Assembly: GCA_028278645.1 (NCBI GenBank) | Contig: JANQDZ010000076.1 | Coordinates: forward strand, 1-64,000 | Origin: Longimicrobiales bacterium | GTDB lineage: Bacteria > Gemmatimonadota > Gemmatimonadetes > Longimicrobiales > Gaopeijiaceae | Length of the DNA: 64,000 bases | Reading direction: 5' to 3' | In this document: in pieces, positions 1 to 8,284 of the stretch | Layout of the letters: each line of letters opens with the position of its first letter | Position numbering within the stretch: position 1 is the first letter of the stretch | Position numbers and translations under genes: made by a program | The notes under the pieces: generated by a model | The model's database searches: none | The model's input: only the letters and a program-made list of their open reading frames with translations | Told to the model about the DNA's origin: nothing

Positions 1-434
1 AAAAGGGGGGTCGGTTCGCGCAGGGACGTCAGGAAGGCAACCGCACGCCTCAGTCGGGCCCGAAACAGGGGGTGCGGGACCCGGCTCAGTCCGTCGCCCC
101 GAAAACCGTCCATGGTCGGATGGGACAGATGCATGCCCGTATGGGCGTGGGCTCATGCCCTCCAAGCCGCCTGGAAATGACCTCCGGACAGCCTGGACAT
201 GACCTCCTAGCAGCCGGCCCATCCCCTCCAAGCCGCCGGCCCATGCCCACCAAGCCGCCGGCTTCAACCTCCATGGCGCACCCTCGACAGGAGACGGGAC
301 GATCGACTCGCCGGCGGAAAGATGACTGGGTGCCTGCCCGCTCCCAGCAGATCCTGTATCTTAGTCGGTCTCTTGGACAAAGCCGGACCACGTGGCCGGT
401 CCGTCGATCAATGCACACGACTCACACGAAAGAC
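1..434. other. Non-coding leader with degenerate short repeats
   Basis: I see no convincing gene here. An open frame runs through it into the downstream porin, but its translation is low-complexity and Pro/Arg-rich and precedes a normal signal peptide, so it is not taken as coding. Related 23-base units built around CCCTCCAAGCCGCC lie at about 152-174, 218-240 and 240-262, and a second pair around GCCTGGAAATGACCTCC lies at about 169-186 and 191-207. They look like decayed tandem duplications. Confidence 0.5.
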
Positions 435-1664
435 ATGACCGTCTCCAGCCACATTCTTTTGTGGCTTAAGCCCCTCCTGGTTTTCGCCCTCCTGGTTCTG
501 GCGGGCCTGATCGAGCCGGCGCCGAGTGCTGCCCAGGCCGGACCCACCATATCGTGGGGTGGGGAGGTTCGGCCGCGCCTCTACGGCCGGGAGCCAATTT
601 TCGGCCAATGGGATCACTGGATCTCCATGCGGACCAGGGTGAACCTGGAAGTAACCTTTGAATCCGGGATCGGTCTCTACTTCCAGTTACAGGACGTCCG
701 CCTCTGGGGGGAGGAATTCGGCACTCGGGATCCAGCGGCCGACCAGTTGGACTTCCATCAGGCCTACCTGGCAGTGGACTCCGTGCCGGGGATCGGTGGC
801 ACGGTCCGTTTGGGGAGACAGGAAGTGGACGTGGGCGAGAGTCGTTTGATCGCTCAGCCAAACTGGGGGCATGGGGGCCAGTCCTTTGACGGCGTCCGTC
901 TCTTACGCCCGGTCGGGGAGGCCAGCCTGGACCTGTTGTACTTCCGGCTCCAAGAGGGGTCTTCCCCGAATCACGATAACAGCGCGGATGTAGTCGCTGT
1001 CGCCTTTTACTCTCCCGAAGGGGACCTCGGAGCCTTCGACTTCCTGGTGATCCACGATCGGACCGGAGAACCCGCGGAAACCCATCGGACCACTGTGGGA
1101 CCCAAATGGAGAAAGCGATCTGGGAATCTCTCCTTCCGGGCCCAAGGGATGATCCAGGTCGGGGAGGACGCCGGCCAAAACTTCTCGAGCCACATGCTTG
1201 CGCTCAGGAGCACGTTGCACCTCCTGGGGGACAGAGCCGGTCTCACCCTCTGGTATGACCAACTCTCAGGAGACTCCGACCTGTCCGACGGAACCTCCGG
1301 TTCGTTCTCCACACTTTTTGGCGCCCGACACCGGTATTACGGAAGATCGGACTATTTTCGGAACATACCGGAGGACACGGGAGGGTTGGGCCTTCGAGAC
1401 CTAGCGCTCAAACTGGAATATCATCCCAACGATTTCCTCTCGATGTATCTCGATCTCCACAGCTTCCGAACGGATGAGATCGGTGCTCTCTCCAGTCAGA
1501 ACCTCGCGGAGGAGGTCGACCTTTGGCTCGAGTACCGCTTCCGCGACAGACTGGATATCGAAGTCGGCTACTCCCTCACCCGGGCCGGAACGGCCATGAG
1601 AGAGCTGGGCCGCCTGGAGGGTACCGGCAACATGGTCTACCTCATGACCTCCGTCGCTTTCTGA
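435..1664 (+). CDS. Alginate-export-type outer-membrane porin
   Basis: Predicted 409-residue beta-barrel protein. The chosen ATG at 435 gives a classical signal peptide (hydrophobic core about residues 7-25, cleavage near SAAQA at 30-34); an ATG at 411 is an alternative. The mature part has alternating short amphipathic strands and many Arg/Asp/Trp/Tyr residues, and the protein ends in ...TSVAF with a terminal Phe, the usual signal for outer-membrane barrel assembly. Motifs such as RLGRQEVDVGESRL near residue 135 match the Alginate_exp family, which forms anion- or sugar-selective pores. The substrate cannot be told from sequence. The glycosylase gene begins 6 bases downstream, so the two may be co-transcribed, although their functions look unrelated. 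Confidence 0.78.
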   Translation: MTVSSHILLWLKPLLVFALLVLAGLIEPAPSAAQAGPTISWGGEVRPRLYGREPIFGQWDHWISMRTRVNLEVTFESGIGLYFQLQDVRLWGEEFGTRDPAADQLDFHQAYLAVDSVPGIGGTVRLGRQEVDVGESRLIAQPNWGHGGQSFDGVRLLRPVGEASLDLLYFRLQEGSSPNHDNSADVVAVAFYSPEGDLGAFDFLVIHDRTGEPAETHRTTVGPKWRKRSGNLSFRAQGMIQVGEDAGQNFSSHMLALRSTLHLLGDRAGLTLWYDQLSGDSDLSDGTSGSFSTLFGARHRYYGRSDYFRNIPEDTGGLGLRDLALKLEYHPNDFLSMYLDLHSFRTDEIGALSSQNLAEEVDLWLEYRFRDRLDIEVGYSLTRAGTAMRELGRLEGTGNMVYLMTSVAF

Positions 1665-1670
1665 TCGGCA

Positions 1671-2372
1671 ATGATGGAATACGAAGCTCCCATGGACATC
1701 GGCCAGATCCAACTCGAAGTGGCCAAGTGCCGGCGCTGTCCGCGCCTGGTGGCGTGGCGGGAGGAAGTCGCTGGGAAAAAACGGGCAGCATTCGCAGAGG
1801 AAGAATACTGGGGCCGCCCGGTCCCCGGCTTCGGAGACCCGAAAGGACGGCTGCTCGTGGTGGGACTCGCCCCGGCAGCTCACGGGGCGAACCGGACGGG
1901 CCGTATGTTCACCGGCGACCGGTCGGGGGATTGGCTCTACCGGGCCCTTCACCGGGCGGGCTTCGCGAACCAGGCCGAGTCCACCCATCGGGAAGATGGG
2001 CTGGGGTTGACCGACTGTTATATCACGGCCGCCGTTCGTTGCGCGCCGCCTGACAACAAGCCCACCCCCGCGGAAAGGGACACCTGTCGTCCTTTCCTGG
2101 AAGCCGAGCTGGAAACAATGGCCGGGATTCGAGTCATCGTAGCCCTGGGGAAGTTCGCATTCGACCAGGTATGGCGGATTCTCAAGGCCTCGGGTGAGCC
2201 CATGCCCTCCCCAAGGCCACGTTTCGGTCACCGGCTGGAGGTATCCATCCGCCCTCAGTTGACGCTGCTGGCCTCGTTCCACCCCAGTCAACAAAACACC
2301 TTCACCGGCCGCCTGACGGAAGAGATGTTTGACCAGATTTGGGCCAAGGCCAAAGAGCGCCTCGGAGGTTAG
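1671..2372 (+). CDS. Type-5 uracil-DNA glycosylase (UDGb family)
   Basis: DNA base-excision repair enzyme that removes uracil and other deaminated bases. It is 233 residues, the usual size. Motif A, GLAPAAHGANRTGR (about 65-78), and the C-terminal motif HPSQQNTFTGR (about 204-214) are diagnostic of family 5; the family lacks the catalytic Asp of family 1. Four cysteines fit the [4Fe-4S] cluster of this family: C20 and C23 (CRRC), and two near 123 and 139 in the segment that begins VRCAPP. The start is at the first of two Met codons at 1671; Met at 1692 is a possible alternative. Cytoplasmic. Confidence 0.92.
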   Translation: MMEYEAPMDIGQIQLEVAKCRRCPRLVAWREEVAGKKRAAFAEEEYWGRPVPGFGDPKGRLLVVGLAPAAHGANRTGRMFTGDRSGDWLYRALHRAGFANQAESTHREDGLGLTDCYITAAVRCAPPDNKPTPAERDTCRPFLEAELETMAGIRVIVALGKFAFDQVWRILKASGEPMPSPRPRFGHRLEVSIRPQLTLLASFHPSQQNTFTGRLTEEMFDQIWAKAKERLGG

Positions 2373-2446
2373 TCCAGGATTACTTCGCAGCCGGTCGAGT
2401 CTGCCACGCTTCGCACCGCTGAAGCCCGCGGCGTGGTGACACCGCC

Positions 2447-2935
2447 CTACAACAGGGTGACGATCCGCGGAAACAGTTGATCGCCGTCGATCTCCACCAG
2501 GGCGAGAGAGACCGGCTTGGTGCCCCGAACCGGGCCGGCACTTCCCGGGTTCAGAAACAAGATTCCGTCCCTCCAGCTGATATCCGGCATATGGGTGTGC
2601 CCGGACACGACAGCCGAGAATCCAGCCGCCTGGGGACTGAGATCCAGTTCCTCCAGGTCATGAAGAACGAAGATGGCGAGGCCCTCCAACTCCACGACCT
2701 CTGTCTCGTGTAGCTCCTTCGTCCAACCGCCCCAATCCATGTTCCCCTGGACAGCGGTCACGGGGGCGACCCTTCCAAGCTCTGCCAGGATATCGGGATC
2801 ACCCACGTCACCTGCGTGGATGATCCGGTCCACGCCCTCCAAGGCAGACAGAGCTTCGGGCCTGAGGAGGCCGTGGGTGTCCGAGATCACGCCCAGCAGG
2901 GCTGTGCCTTTGTCCAGCCGGTTGTCTTTATCCAA
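2447..2935 (-). CDS. YfcE/MJ0936-type metallophosphoesterase
   Basis: A 162-residue calcineurin-like phosphodiesterase. The dinuclear-metal motifs appear in order: SDTHG (about 18-22), GDVGD (about 42-46), GNMD (about 64-67) and SGHTH (about 110-114). The family hydrolyses phosphodiester model substrates, and the physiological substrate is usually unknown. It is the second gene of a minus-strand pair: the MscS gene ends 10 bases upstream, so the two are probably one transcript. There is no signal peptide, so it is cytoplasmic. Confidence 0.88.
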   Translation of the reverse strand: MDKDNRLDKGTALLGVISDTHGLLRPEALSALEGVDRIIHAGDVGDPDILAELGRVAPVTAVQGNMDWGGWTKELHETEVVELEGLAIFVLHDLEELDLSPQAAGFSAVVSGHTHMPDISWRDGILFLNPGSAGPVRGTKPVSLALVEIDGDQLFPRIVTLL

Positions 2936-2945
2936 GGGCGAAAGC

Positions 2946-3779
2946 CTACTCCACCGTGTGCATATGCACGTCCTGCTGGGGGTAGGGAATGGAGCATCCA
3001 GCCGCCTCCAGCTGTTCCTTCAGGTTCCGTGTCAGGTCGAATCGGACGTTCCAGTATTCCTCCCCCTTGCACCACGGGCGGACGACCAGGTTCACCGAAG
3101 AGTCGGCGAGTTCGGCTACGGCAACCTGGTAGGCCGGATCCTTCAGGACTCGTGGCTCAGCGTCCAACACCTGCTTGATGGTGTTCACCGCGATCCCAAT
3201 GTCATCGTCGTACGAGATCCCCATGAGAAGGTCCACGCGTCTCGTGGGATGGTGCGAGTAGTTCTTGATCGTCCCGCCGTAGATGGCCGAGTTCGGAACG
3301 ACGATATGGACGTTGTCCGGGGTGTTCATGGCGGTGGAAAAGAGGCCGATGGATTCGATTTTCCCGGTAGGCCCTCCTCCGGCCTCCACCACGTCTCCCA
3401 CCTTGAACGGTCTGAAGATCAGCAGCATGACCCCAGCCGCCACGTTGGACAGGGTCCCTTGCAAAGCCAACCCGACGGCCAACCCCGCTGTAGCGAGAAT
3501 CGTCAGGACGGATGCCATCTGGATGCCGATCATGCCCAGCGCGGCCACAGCCGCCGACACCAGCACCAGATAGTACACCAGACTGCCGAGGAACTGCGCC
3601 AGCGTCGGGTCGGTCTCCGACCGGTCCATGAGCCGGCTCACGGATTTTCTCAGCGAGCCGGCCAGAATCCGGCCGACGATGATGACCGCCAGCGCACCGA
3701 GGAGCTTGAAACCCCAGGTCACCAGGAGGCTTTGTGCCAGGGAAGAGACGTACTGGACTTGGTCGCTTAATCCTTCCAT
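2946..3779 (-). CDS. Small-conductance mechanosensitive channel (MscS family)
   Basis: A 277-residue inner-membrane channel that opens under membrane tension to release solutes on osmotic downshock. Three hydrophobic segments lie at about 14-38, 60-85 and 86-120; the third is the Gly/Ala-rich pore helix (GLAVGLALQG). The soluble beta domain follows, with FRPFKVGD and VPNSAIYGG typical of MscS, and then the alpha/beta C-terminal cage. The length matches E. coli MscS. It is the first gene of a pair with the downstream phosphodiesterase. Confidence 0.93.
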   Translation of the reverse strand: MEGLSDQVQYVSSLAQSLLVTWGFKLLGALAVIIVGRILAGSLRKSVSRLMDRSETDPTLAQFLGSLVYYLVLVSAAVAALGMIGIQMASVLTILATAGLAVGLALQGTLSNVAAGVMLLIFRPFKVGDVVEAGGGPTGKIESIGLFSTAMNTPDNVHIVVPNSAIYGGTIKNYSHHPTRRVDLLMGISYDDDIGIAVNTIKQVLDAEPRVLKDPAYQVAVAELADSSVNLVVRPWCKGEEYWNVRFDLTRNLKEQLEAAGCSIPYPQQDVHMHTVE

Positions 3780-3881
3780 CCCTCAACTCCCAAGGAAAAG
3801 GAAACCCGAGGCGCACTCGATGCAGGGCGCCGTCGATACGGGGCTCGGTTCACGGGTGAATGACGTCGCGGGGAGACAAGA

Positions 3882-3947
3882 GCCCCGATGGGGATAAACT
3901 AGGGCCCTGATGGGGATAGACTAGAGGCCCCGATGGGGATCCACCAG
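3882..3947. repeat. Three copies of a 22-23 bp tandem repeat
   Basis: The unit GCCCCGATGGGGATA plus about 8 bases (AACTAGG-like) occurs three times, starting at 3882, 3904 and 3927. Each copy holds the near-palindrome CCCCGATGGGG (one copy has CCCTGATGGGG). The repeats lie in the 223-base gap upstream of the mscS gene (minus strand) and downstream of the 120-residue membrane protein gene. Confidence 0.75.
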
Positions 3948-4002
3948 GGTTCGGGAAAGCCGTCTCCGTCCACCCTCCGGGTGGAAGGAGGGTCAAAGAG
4001 CT

Positions 4003-4365
4003 TTAGCGGGATTGGGCCTTTACCACCAGCATCGCGACCCCGACCAACACCACCAACACCGCGATAATGAGAGGCAGAATGGGCCCGAAATCCCCCCCAC
4101 CCGTGCTGCGGAAATAAAAGAATCCCAACCCCAGGCCCGCGATCACCAATCCCACCGTCATGCTGAGAACTGCTGTGATCCGAGTCTGATCCGGACCCGC
4201 CGAAGCCTGAGCCAATCGAATTGCGGCCCGAACCTCGGCGTTGGTCACCGCCGGGTGGGCTTTTGTGTACTCGTCCAAGACTTTCGCGAGAAGCCCCGCC
4301 AGCTCCCTTGTGCGTGGTGTGGGAGGGGGGGTTGGCGTAGGGGTGACGATCGGTACATAGCTCAT
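4003..4365 (-). CDS. Small two-helix membrane protein, unknown function
   Basis: A 120-residue protein that I do not recognise. The first 17 residues are Pro/Thr-rich (TPTPTPPPTP), followed by a soluble helical region (about 20-58) and two hydrophobic helices (about 62-84 and 93-114) joined by a short Gly-rich loop. It ends in a short basic tail. There is no signal peptide cleavage site. It stands alone between the MscS gene and the methyltransferase gene, all on the minus strand. Confidence 0.6.
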   Translation of the reverse strand: MSYVPIVTPTPTPPPTPRTRELAGLLAKVLDEYTKAHPAVTNAEVRAAIRLAQASAGPDQTRITAVLSMTVGLVIAGLGLGFFYFRSTGGGDFGPILPLIIAVLVVLVGVAMLVVKAQSR

Positions 4366-4470
4366 GAGTGCAATCCGTTCTCGGGTTTCTTCTTACTACG
4401 GGCGCACCCGATGAAACCTTCTCGGAACGTGGCCCTTGGCCGGTTCAAAGGCCCGGGGGTGGTCGGCAGC

Positions 4471-5064
4471 TCAGGTCCGTCTTGCGATGACCTGCACCAC
4501 CGAAGATCGGCCAGTATGCATGCGACCCTCGTAGATCTCCCGCTCGGTCTCCTGGCCGAGGAGGAACTCCAGCCCAGCGAACTCCTCTTCGAGGTCTTGG
4601 AGGGACATGAGCCGTTCCACGTGGGGCGGGCCGCCGGTGTCGTATTCCAACTGTTTGGGGGTGAAAGCCTCCAAGATCAGGATTCCGCCAGGGGAAAGGC
4701 CCTTGGCGACCGCTTGGTGGACTTTCTTTCGCAATTCGACGGGGAGGTGGAAAAAGACGGAGATGATGCCCTGCCACTCTCCTTCCGTGAGATCAAAATC
4801 CTCTACGGAGGAGACGACGGTTTCAACGAACACCCCACGTTCCTGGGCCAGTGCTTGGGCTTTATCCATGCCCACCTGGGATTGATCTACCCCGACCACC
4901 TCGAAACCCTGTTCGGCCAGGAAAACAGCGTTTCGCCCTTCCCCCTCTCCCAGGCAAAGGACTCGCCCCGGCGGAATCCGGTGGGCTTCCTGCCGGAGGA
5001 AGTCGTTAGGCTCCGTACCGAACGCCCATCCGTCCTTGGCGTATCGATCATCCCAAGCGCTCAT
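4471..5064 (-). CDS. Class I SAM-dependent methyltransferase (TehB-like)
   Basis: A 197-residue soluble enzyme. The N-terminal W-D-x-R-Y-A pattern and the SAM-binding motif I (VLCLGEGEGRNAVFLA, about 35-50) followed by VVGVDQS (about 56-62) are typical of the TehB/thiopurine-methyltransferase-like class I fold. Gly-rich motif IV/VI residues follow (LSPGGILILE, about 124-133). TehB relatives methylate tellurite, selenite or small thiols; the substrate here is not predictable. The start MSAWDDRYAKDGW is standard for the family. Confidence 0.82.
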   Translation of the reverse strand: MSAWDDRYAKDGWAFGTEPNDFLRQEAHRIPPGRVLCLGEGEGRNAVFLAEQGFEVVGVDQSQVGMDKAQALAQERGVFVETVVSSVEDFDLTEGEWQGIISVFFHLPVELRKKVHQAVAKGLSPGGILILEAFTPKQLEYDTGGPPHVERLMSLQDLEEEFAGLEFLLGQETEREIYEGRMHTGRSSVVQVIARRT

Positions 5065-5209
5065 GATTTATCCTTGGAGTCCCAACCCAGAAGGAGAAAT
5101 CCCGATACCTCCAAGATACAACCCGGCGCCCCATTCCCGCGCCTTCTTCTTGAGGGGGGCGGGCATCGGGGAGTGAGTGAGTGAGAGGTTCGTTTCAGTG
5201 TAGGGGCCT

Positions 5210-5941
5210 TCAGGGCACCGCCGGTGCCGAGCCCAGAATCTCCAGAGCATGGGGCAAAGCCAAATCGGCCCAACGGGCATACATGACACCGGAAGGATGA
5301 AGCCCATCCTCCGCCACCAGGCTGGGGTCCGTCGCCGCTTCACGGGAAATGGCGGTGACGTCCAGGTACACCGCCCCGGCACCGTCACTCTCCGCCCGGT
5401 TGACTTCATTGAACTCATCGATCTCGGCGGCGATGCGTGCCCGATCTCGCCCGTCCGCAAATGGGGTCACCCCCCAATCTGGGATCGAAAGGACCAATAC
5501 CCGTCCGGGATCCCCGCCGGCAAAGTTAATGGCTTGGGAAAGAAGGTCTCGGAACTCGGTTTGATACTCCTGAGGGTCGAGACCCCTATACTGGTTGTTC
5601 ACGCCAATGAGGAGGGAGACCATCTCGTACCGTCCGGTGATCTCCGCCGTCTGAATCCCCGCACGAAGCTCCGAGGTAGTCCACCCAGTCCGGGCAACGA
5701 TGGTCGGGTCTCCGACGGGTATCCCCGCTTCCCTCAGCCCGGACGCCAGCAGGACCGGCCATCGGTGAGACCGATCCACGCTCTCCCCGATGGTATAGGA
5801 GTCCCCTAGGACCAGGAAGGTCGGCGTATCTGGGTTCATGACCTCAAATGCCTCGCTGGGTGTTTGGCTGGCACAGGATAGCGATACAACCGCCGTCGTC
5901 AAAAGCAGAGATTGTATAAAAACCAATCGACTTCTATTCAT
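5210..5941 (-). CDS. SGNH/GDSL-family hydrolase lipoprotein
   Basis: Predicted 243-residue exported esterase. I start it at the ATG at 5941 because this gives a lipoprotein signal peptide ending in VVSLSC (Cys about residue 23); the frame runs 55 codons further upstream but that part is Arg/Pro-rich and unlikely. SGNH blocks are present: block I LVLGDSYTIGE (nucleophile Ser near 46), block III GVNNQ, and block V DGLHPSG carrying the Asp and His. Family members hydrolyse acyl or acetyl esters of lipids or carbohydrates; the substrate is unknown. Confidence 0.85.
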   Translation of the reverse strand: MNRSRLVFIQSLLLTTAVVSLSCASQTPSEAFEVMNPDTPTFLVLGDSYTIGESVDRSHRWPVLLASGLREAGIPVGDPTIVARTGWTTSELRAGIQTAEITGRYEMVSLLIGVNNQYRGLDPQEYQTEFRDLLSQAINFAGGDPGRVLVLSIPDWGVTPFADGRDRARIAAEIDEFNEVNRAESDGAGAVYLDVTAISREAATDPSLVAEDGLHPSGVMYARWADLALPHALEILGSAPAVP

Positions 5942-6120
5942 GTCGGTTCGGTCCCTGGTTTGGTTCGGTCTTCGCCTCCAGCTACCCGGAAAGCTCGAGG
6001 CCGATCCCCGGACTCGGTGGCCCTCTTGGTCTGTCGCCGGGAACCACCGGGGGGTCCTCGGGGTTTGCAATCCGGACTGAACCTTCCCAATTAAAAAGAC
6101 CTTCATCGAGGAGGAATTTC

Positions 6121-6927
6121 ATGCCCGGACCTGTGACCCACGGACGTTTTGTCTGGTACGACCTCATGACCACGGATCCCGACGGCGCGGCAGATTTCTA
6201 TTCCCAAGTGGCGGGGTGGAGTAGCACGCCGTGGGAAGGAGCCCAGGGAGAGGACCAGAGCGGACCGTACATGATGTGGATGGCCGGCGAGAATGCCATC
6301 GGCGGCCGGGCTAAACTCCCTGAGGAAGCGATCGAGAAGGGGGCACCGACCCATTGGCTGGCATATGTCACCGTCCCCGACACCGAGGCCGTTGCAGCCA
6401 AGACGGAAGCGGCCGGAGGCACGGTCCTTATGCCACCCAAAACCATGGAGGGGGTCGGGACGTTCGCCGTACTCCAGGATCCCCAAGGCGCAGCCTTCTG
6501 CCCCTTCACGCCAGCAGACGGCCCGGGGGGAGAGGTGGCCATACCGACGGAAGGAAGTTTCTCCTGGCACGAACTCTACACCTCGGACCTCGACGCGGCC
6601 TTCGCCTTTTATTCAGAGGTTTTCGGTTGGGAAAAAACCGACGCCATGGATATGGGAGAGATGGGGATCTATCAAATGTTCGGACCGGAAGCCGGAGATC
6701 AATTCGCCTACGGGGGGATGATGAAACAGCCGGCTGAGATGCCGGGGCCCCCTGCCTGGCTCTATTACATCATGGTTCCGGATATCAACTCGGCTGCGGA
6801 GAAGGTCAAGGAGTTGGGTGGCCAGGTCTTTAACGGCCCCATGGAGGTCCCTGGGGGAGACATGATCGCCATGTGCTTCGATCCCCAGGGCGGAGCCTTC
6901 GCCCTTCACGCTAAATCGGGGGGCTGA
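6121..6927 (+). CDS. Two-domain VOC (glyoxalase-fold) protein
   Basis: A 268-residue cytoplasmic protein with two vicinal-oxygen-chelate domains (about 1-125 and 135-265). Each begins with a [F/S]-x-W-[Y/H]-[D/E]-L type strand (GRFVWYDLM; GSFSWHEL) and includes an FY-S-x-V-x-GW motif. Each ends with DPQG followed by AF, as in the CFP30/CFP32-like VOC family. No reaction can be assigned. GAGGAGG lies about 7 bases before the ATG and fixes the start. Confidence 0.88.
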   Translation: MPGPVTHGRFVWYDLMTTDPDGAADFYSQVAGWSSTPWEGAQGEDQSGPYMMWMAGENAIGGRAKLPEEAIEKGAPTHWLAYVTVPDTEAVAAKTEAAGGTVLMPPKTMEGVGTFAVLQDPQGAAFCPFTPADGPGGEVAIPTEGSFSWHELYTSDLDAAFAFYSEVFGWEKTDAMDMGEMGIYQMFGPEAGDQFAYGGMMKQPAEMPGPPAWLYYIMVPDINSAAEKVKELGGQVFNGPMEVPGGDMIAMCFDPQGGAFALHAKSGG

Positions 6928-6939
6928 TACCGGTCTGGG

Positions 6940-7326
6940 TCAACCGTGGCCCGTTGCCACAGCCATGTAGGCGACAAAGGCCGCCATCACCAGGTCGAAG
7001 GCGACGCAAAAGGTCGGGTACTCTTCCACCACCCCGTCGGCCAGGCCGGTAATTCGGTGCATCATCGACCAGATGGCGTGGAGGAGGTACGCCAGGGCCA
7101 GCAAGAGGGGGGACTGCCATAGGCCGAAGAGGCCCAGGAAGAGGATAGCTACAGCCACCACCCATTGAGACAGTGGTTGTCCGTGTTCGCCATGGGCCAT
7201 GGCCATCCCTGGGTAAGCCCCGACGACCAACCCCAGCACGGCTGCAAAAAACGGGAAGGCCAAGTGCTCTGGAAACACGGCTGCGACGCCCAGCGTGATT
7301 CCCGCGGCCACCAGTCCCTTGAGCAC
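6940..7326 (-). CDS. Four-helix membrane protein, unknown function
   Basis: A 128-residue hydrophobic protein with four predicted transmembrane helices (about 3-22, 24-42, 55-84 and 104-124). Polar residues are concentrated in one loop (AHGEHGQP, about 44-51) that has two His. The layout resembles small integral proteins of the DoxX/DUF4345 kind, but no diagnostic motif is visible. It is convergent with the VOC gene (12 bases between stops) and divergent from the diheme lipoprotein gene. Confidence 0.6.
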   Translation of the reverse strand: MLKGLVAAGITLGVAAVFPEHLAFPFFAAVLGLVVGAYPGMAMAHGEHGQPLSQWVVAVAILFLGLFGLWQSPLLLALAYLLHAIWSMMHRITGLADGVVEEYPTFCVAFDLVMAAFVAYMAVATGHG

Positions 7327-7492
7327 CTTGTCTCCTCCGGGAGAAAAGAGAAGGAAACCAAATGTTTATCACTGCCCTCTATACCTTCTAAGGTCAAGTC
7401 CGGTATAGATCAAGGGTGTTACACAGAAAGCCGTGTTTTGGGAAAATCGTTACCGAGATTCTATTGTTCTCACAAAAAAAAGGTGGCACCTA

Positions 7493-7522
7493 TTGATCAA
7501 GTCTGTAACGCAGTTGTATCAG
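7493..7522 (+). promoter_or_regulatory. Candidate sigma-70-like promoter for the diheme lipoprotein
   Basis: TTGATC (7493-7498) and TATCAG (7517-7522) are separated by 18 bases and lie about 33 bases before the ATG at 7555. The 7330-7520 stretch is clearly more AT-rich than its surroundings, as expected for a shared divergent promoter region. This is a by-eye match only. Confidence 0.25.
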
Positions 7523-7554
7523 ATCCTGTTTCAGGCCAGTAACGGGAGGGCCCC

Positions 7555-8268
7555 ATGAACAGTGACATCCACCCCGCCAAGCTCGTCGCTCCTTTTCTCG
7601 GGATGCTGCTGGTAGGTGGGTGCACGTGGGGAATCGGCGGAGGAGAGGAGGTCCCCGAGATGCATCGGAACCTCGCCCGGACGGTGGACATCCAGACCGG
7701 AGTCGTCCAAGGGGATCTGGAAAAAGCCCAAAAAGCGGCCGTTTGGCTTGTTGGCCGGGAAGACCAGATGGCCTTCTCCGGCGAGGGGAAGGAATACCAG
7801 TCAGCCATGCTCCACATCGCCCGGCGGATTTCTGAGACCGAGGACCTGAGTGAGGTTGCGCTCCAGACTGGTCAACTAGCGGGATCCTGCGGGGCTTGCC
7901 ACCAAGCTTTGGGGGGCGGACCCCGGTTTGCGGTGGGGACATCGGCGCCGGACGGTGATAGCCAGGAAGCCCTGATGGTCCGACATCTCTGGGCCGCCGA
8001 CCGGATGTGGGAAGGTTTGGTCGGCCCCTCAGATGAAGCCTGGGAAGCCGGCGCCAGAGCCATATCGGAGACTCAGCCGGCCCTGGCTCGGGCACACCGT
8101 GCCTCCACGTCGGCGGAAGGAACCGGCGACCTCCTCCAGGAAGTGAACCTCCTCTCCAAGGAAGCCATGGAGGCGACGGGCTTGGAGAGCAGGGCCAACG
8201 TCTACGGGCGGTTGCTCACCACCTGCAACCAGTGCCACGGACCCAACCCGTCACTGGCCGGGGCGTAG
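7555..8268 (+). CDS. Diheme cytochrome c-like lipoprotein
   Basis: A 237-residue exported protein. The N-terminus is a lipoprotein signal ending GMLLVGGC (Cys 23). Two c-type heme attachment motifs are present: CGACH (about 119-123) and CNQCH near the C-terminus (about 226-230). Each comes at the end of an alpha-helical segment, so the protein reads as two four-helix-like halves, each with a C-terminal CxxCH as in cytochrome c-prime-like proteins. It probably carries electrons or binds a small ligand at the periplasmic face of a membrane. No redox partner is adjacent. AGGGAGG-like sequence lies close before the ATG. Confidence 0.78.
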   Translation: MNSDIHPAKLVAPFLGMLLVGGCTWGIGGGEEVPEMHRNLARTVDIQTGVVQGDLEKAQKAAVWLVGREDQMAFSGEGKEYQSAMLHIARRISETEDLSEVALQTGQLAGSCGACHQALGGGPRFAVGTSAPDGDSQEALMVRHLWAADRMWEGLVGPSDEAWEAGARAISETQPALARAHRASTSAEGTGDLLQEVNLLSKEAMEATGLESRANVYGRLLTTCNQCHGPNPSLAGA

Positions 8269-8284
8269 TCGACGGAAACGTACC

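Noticed and set aside
2673-3770. Long plus-strand open frame (365 codons) over the phosphodiesterase and MscS genes
   Set aside because: It is antisense to two genes with clear motifs, and its translation is Arg/Ser/His-rich with no recognisable domain. High GC makes such shadows common.
5172-5184. GTGAGTGAGTGAG microsatellite
   Set aside because: Only about three units in an intergenic gap; too short to call a functional or informative repeat.
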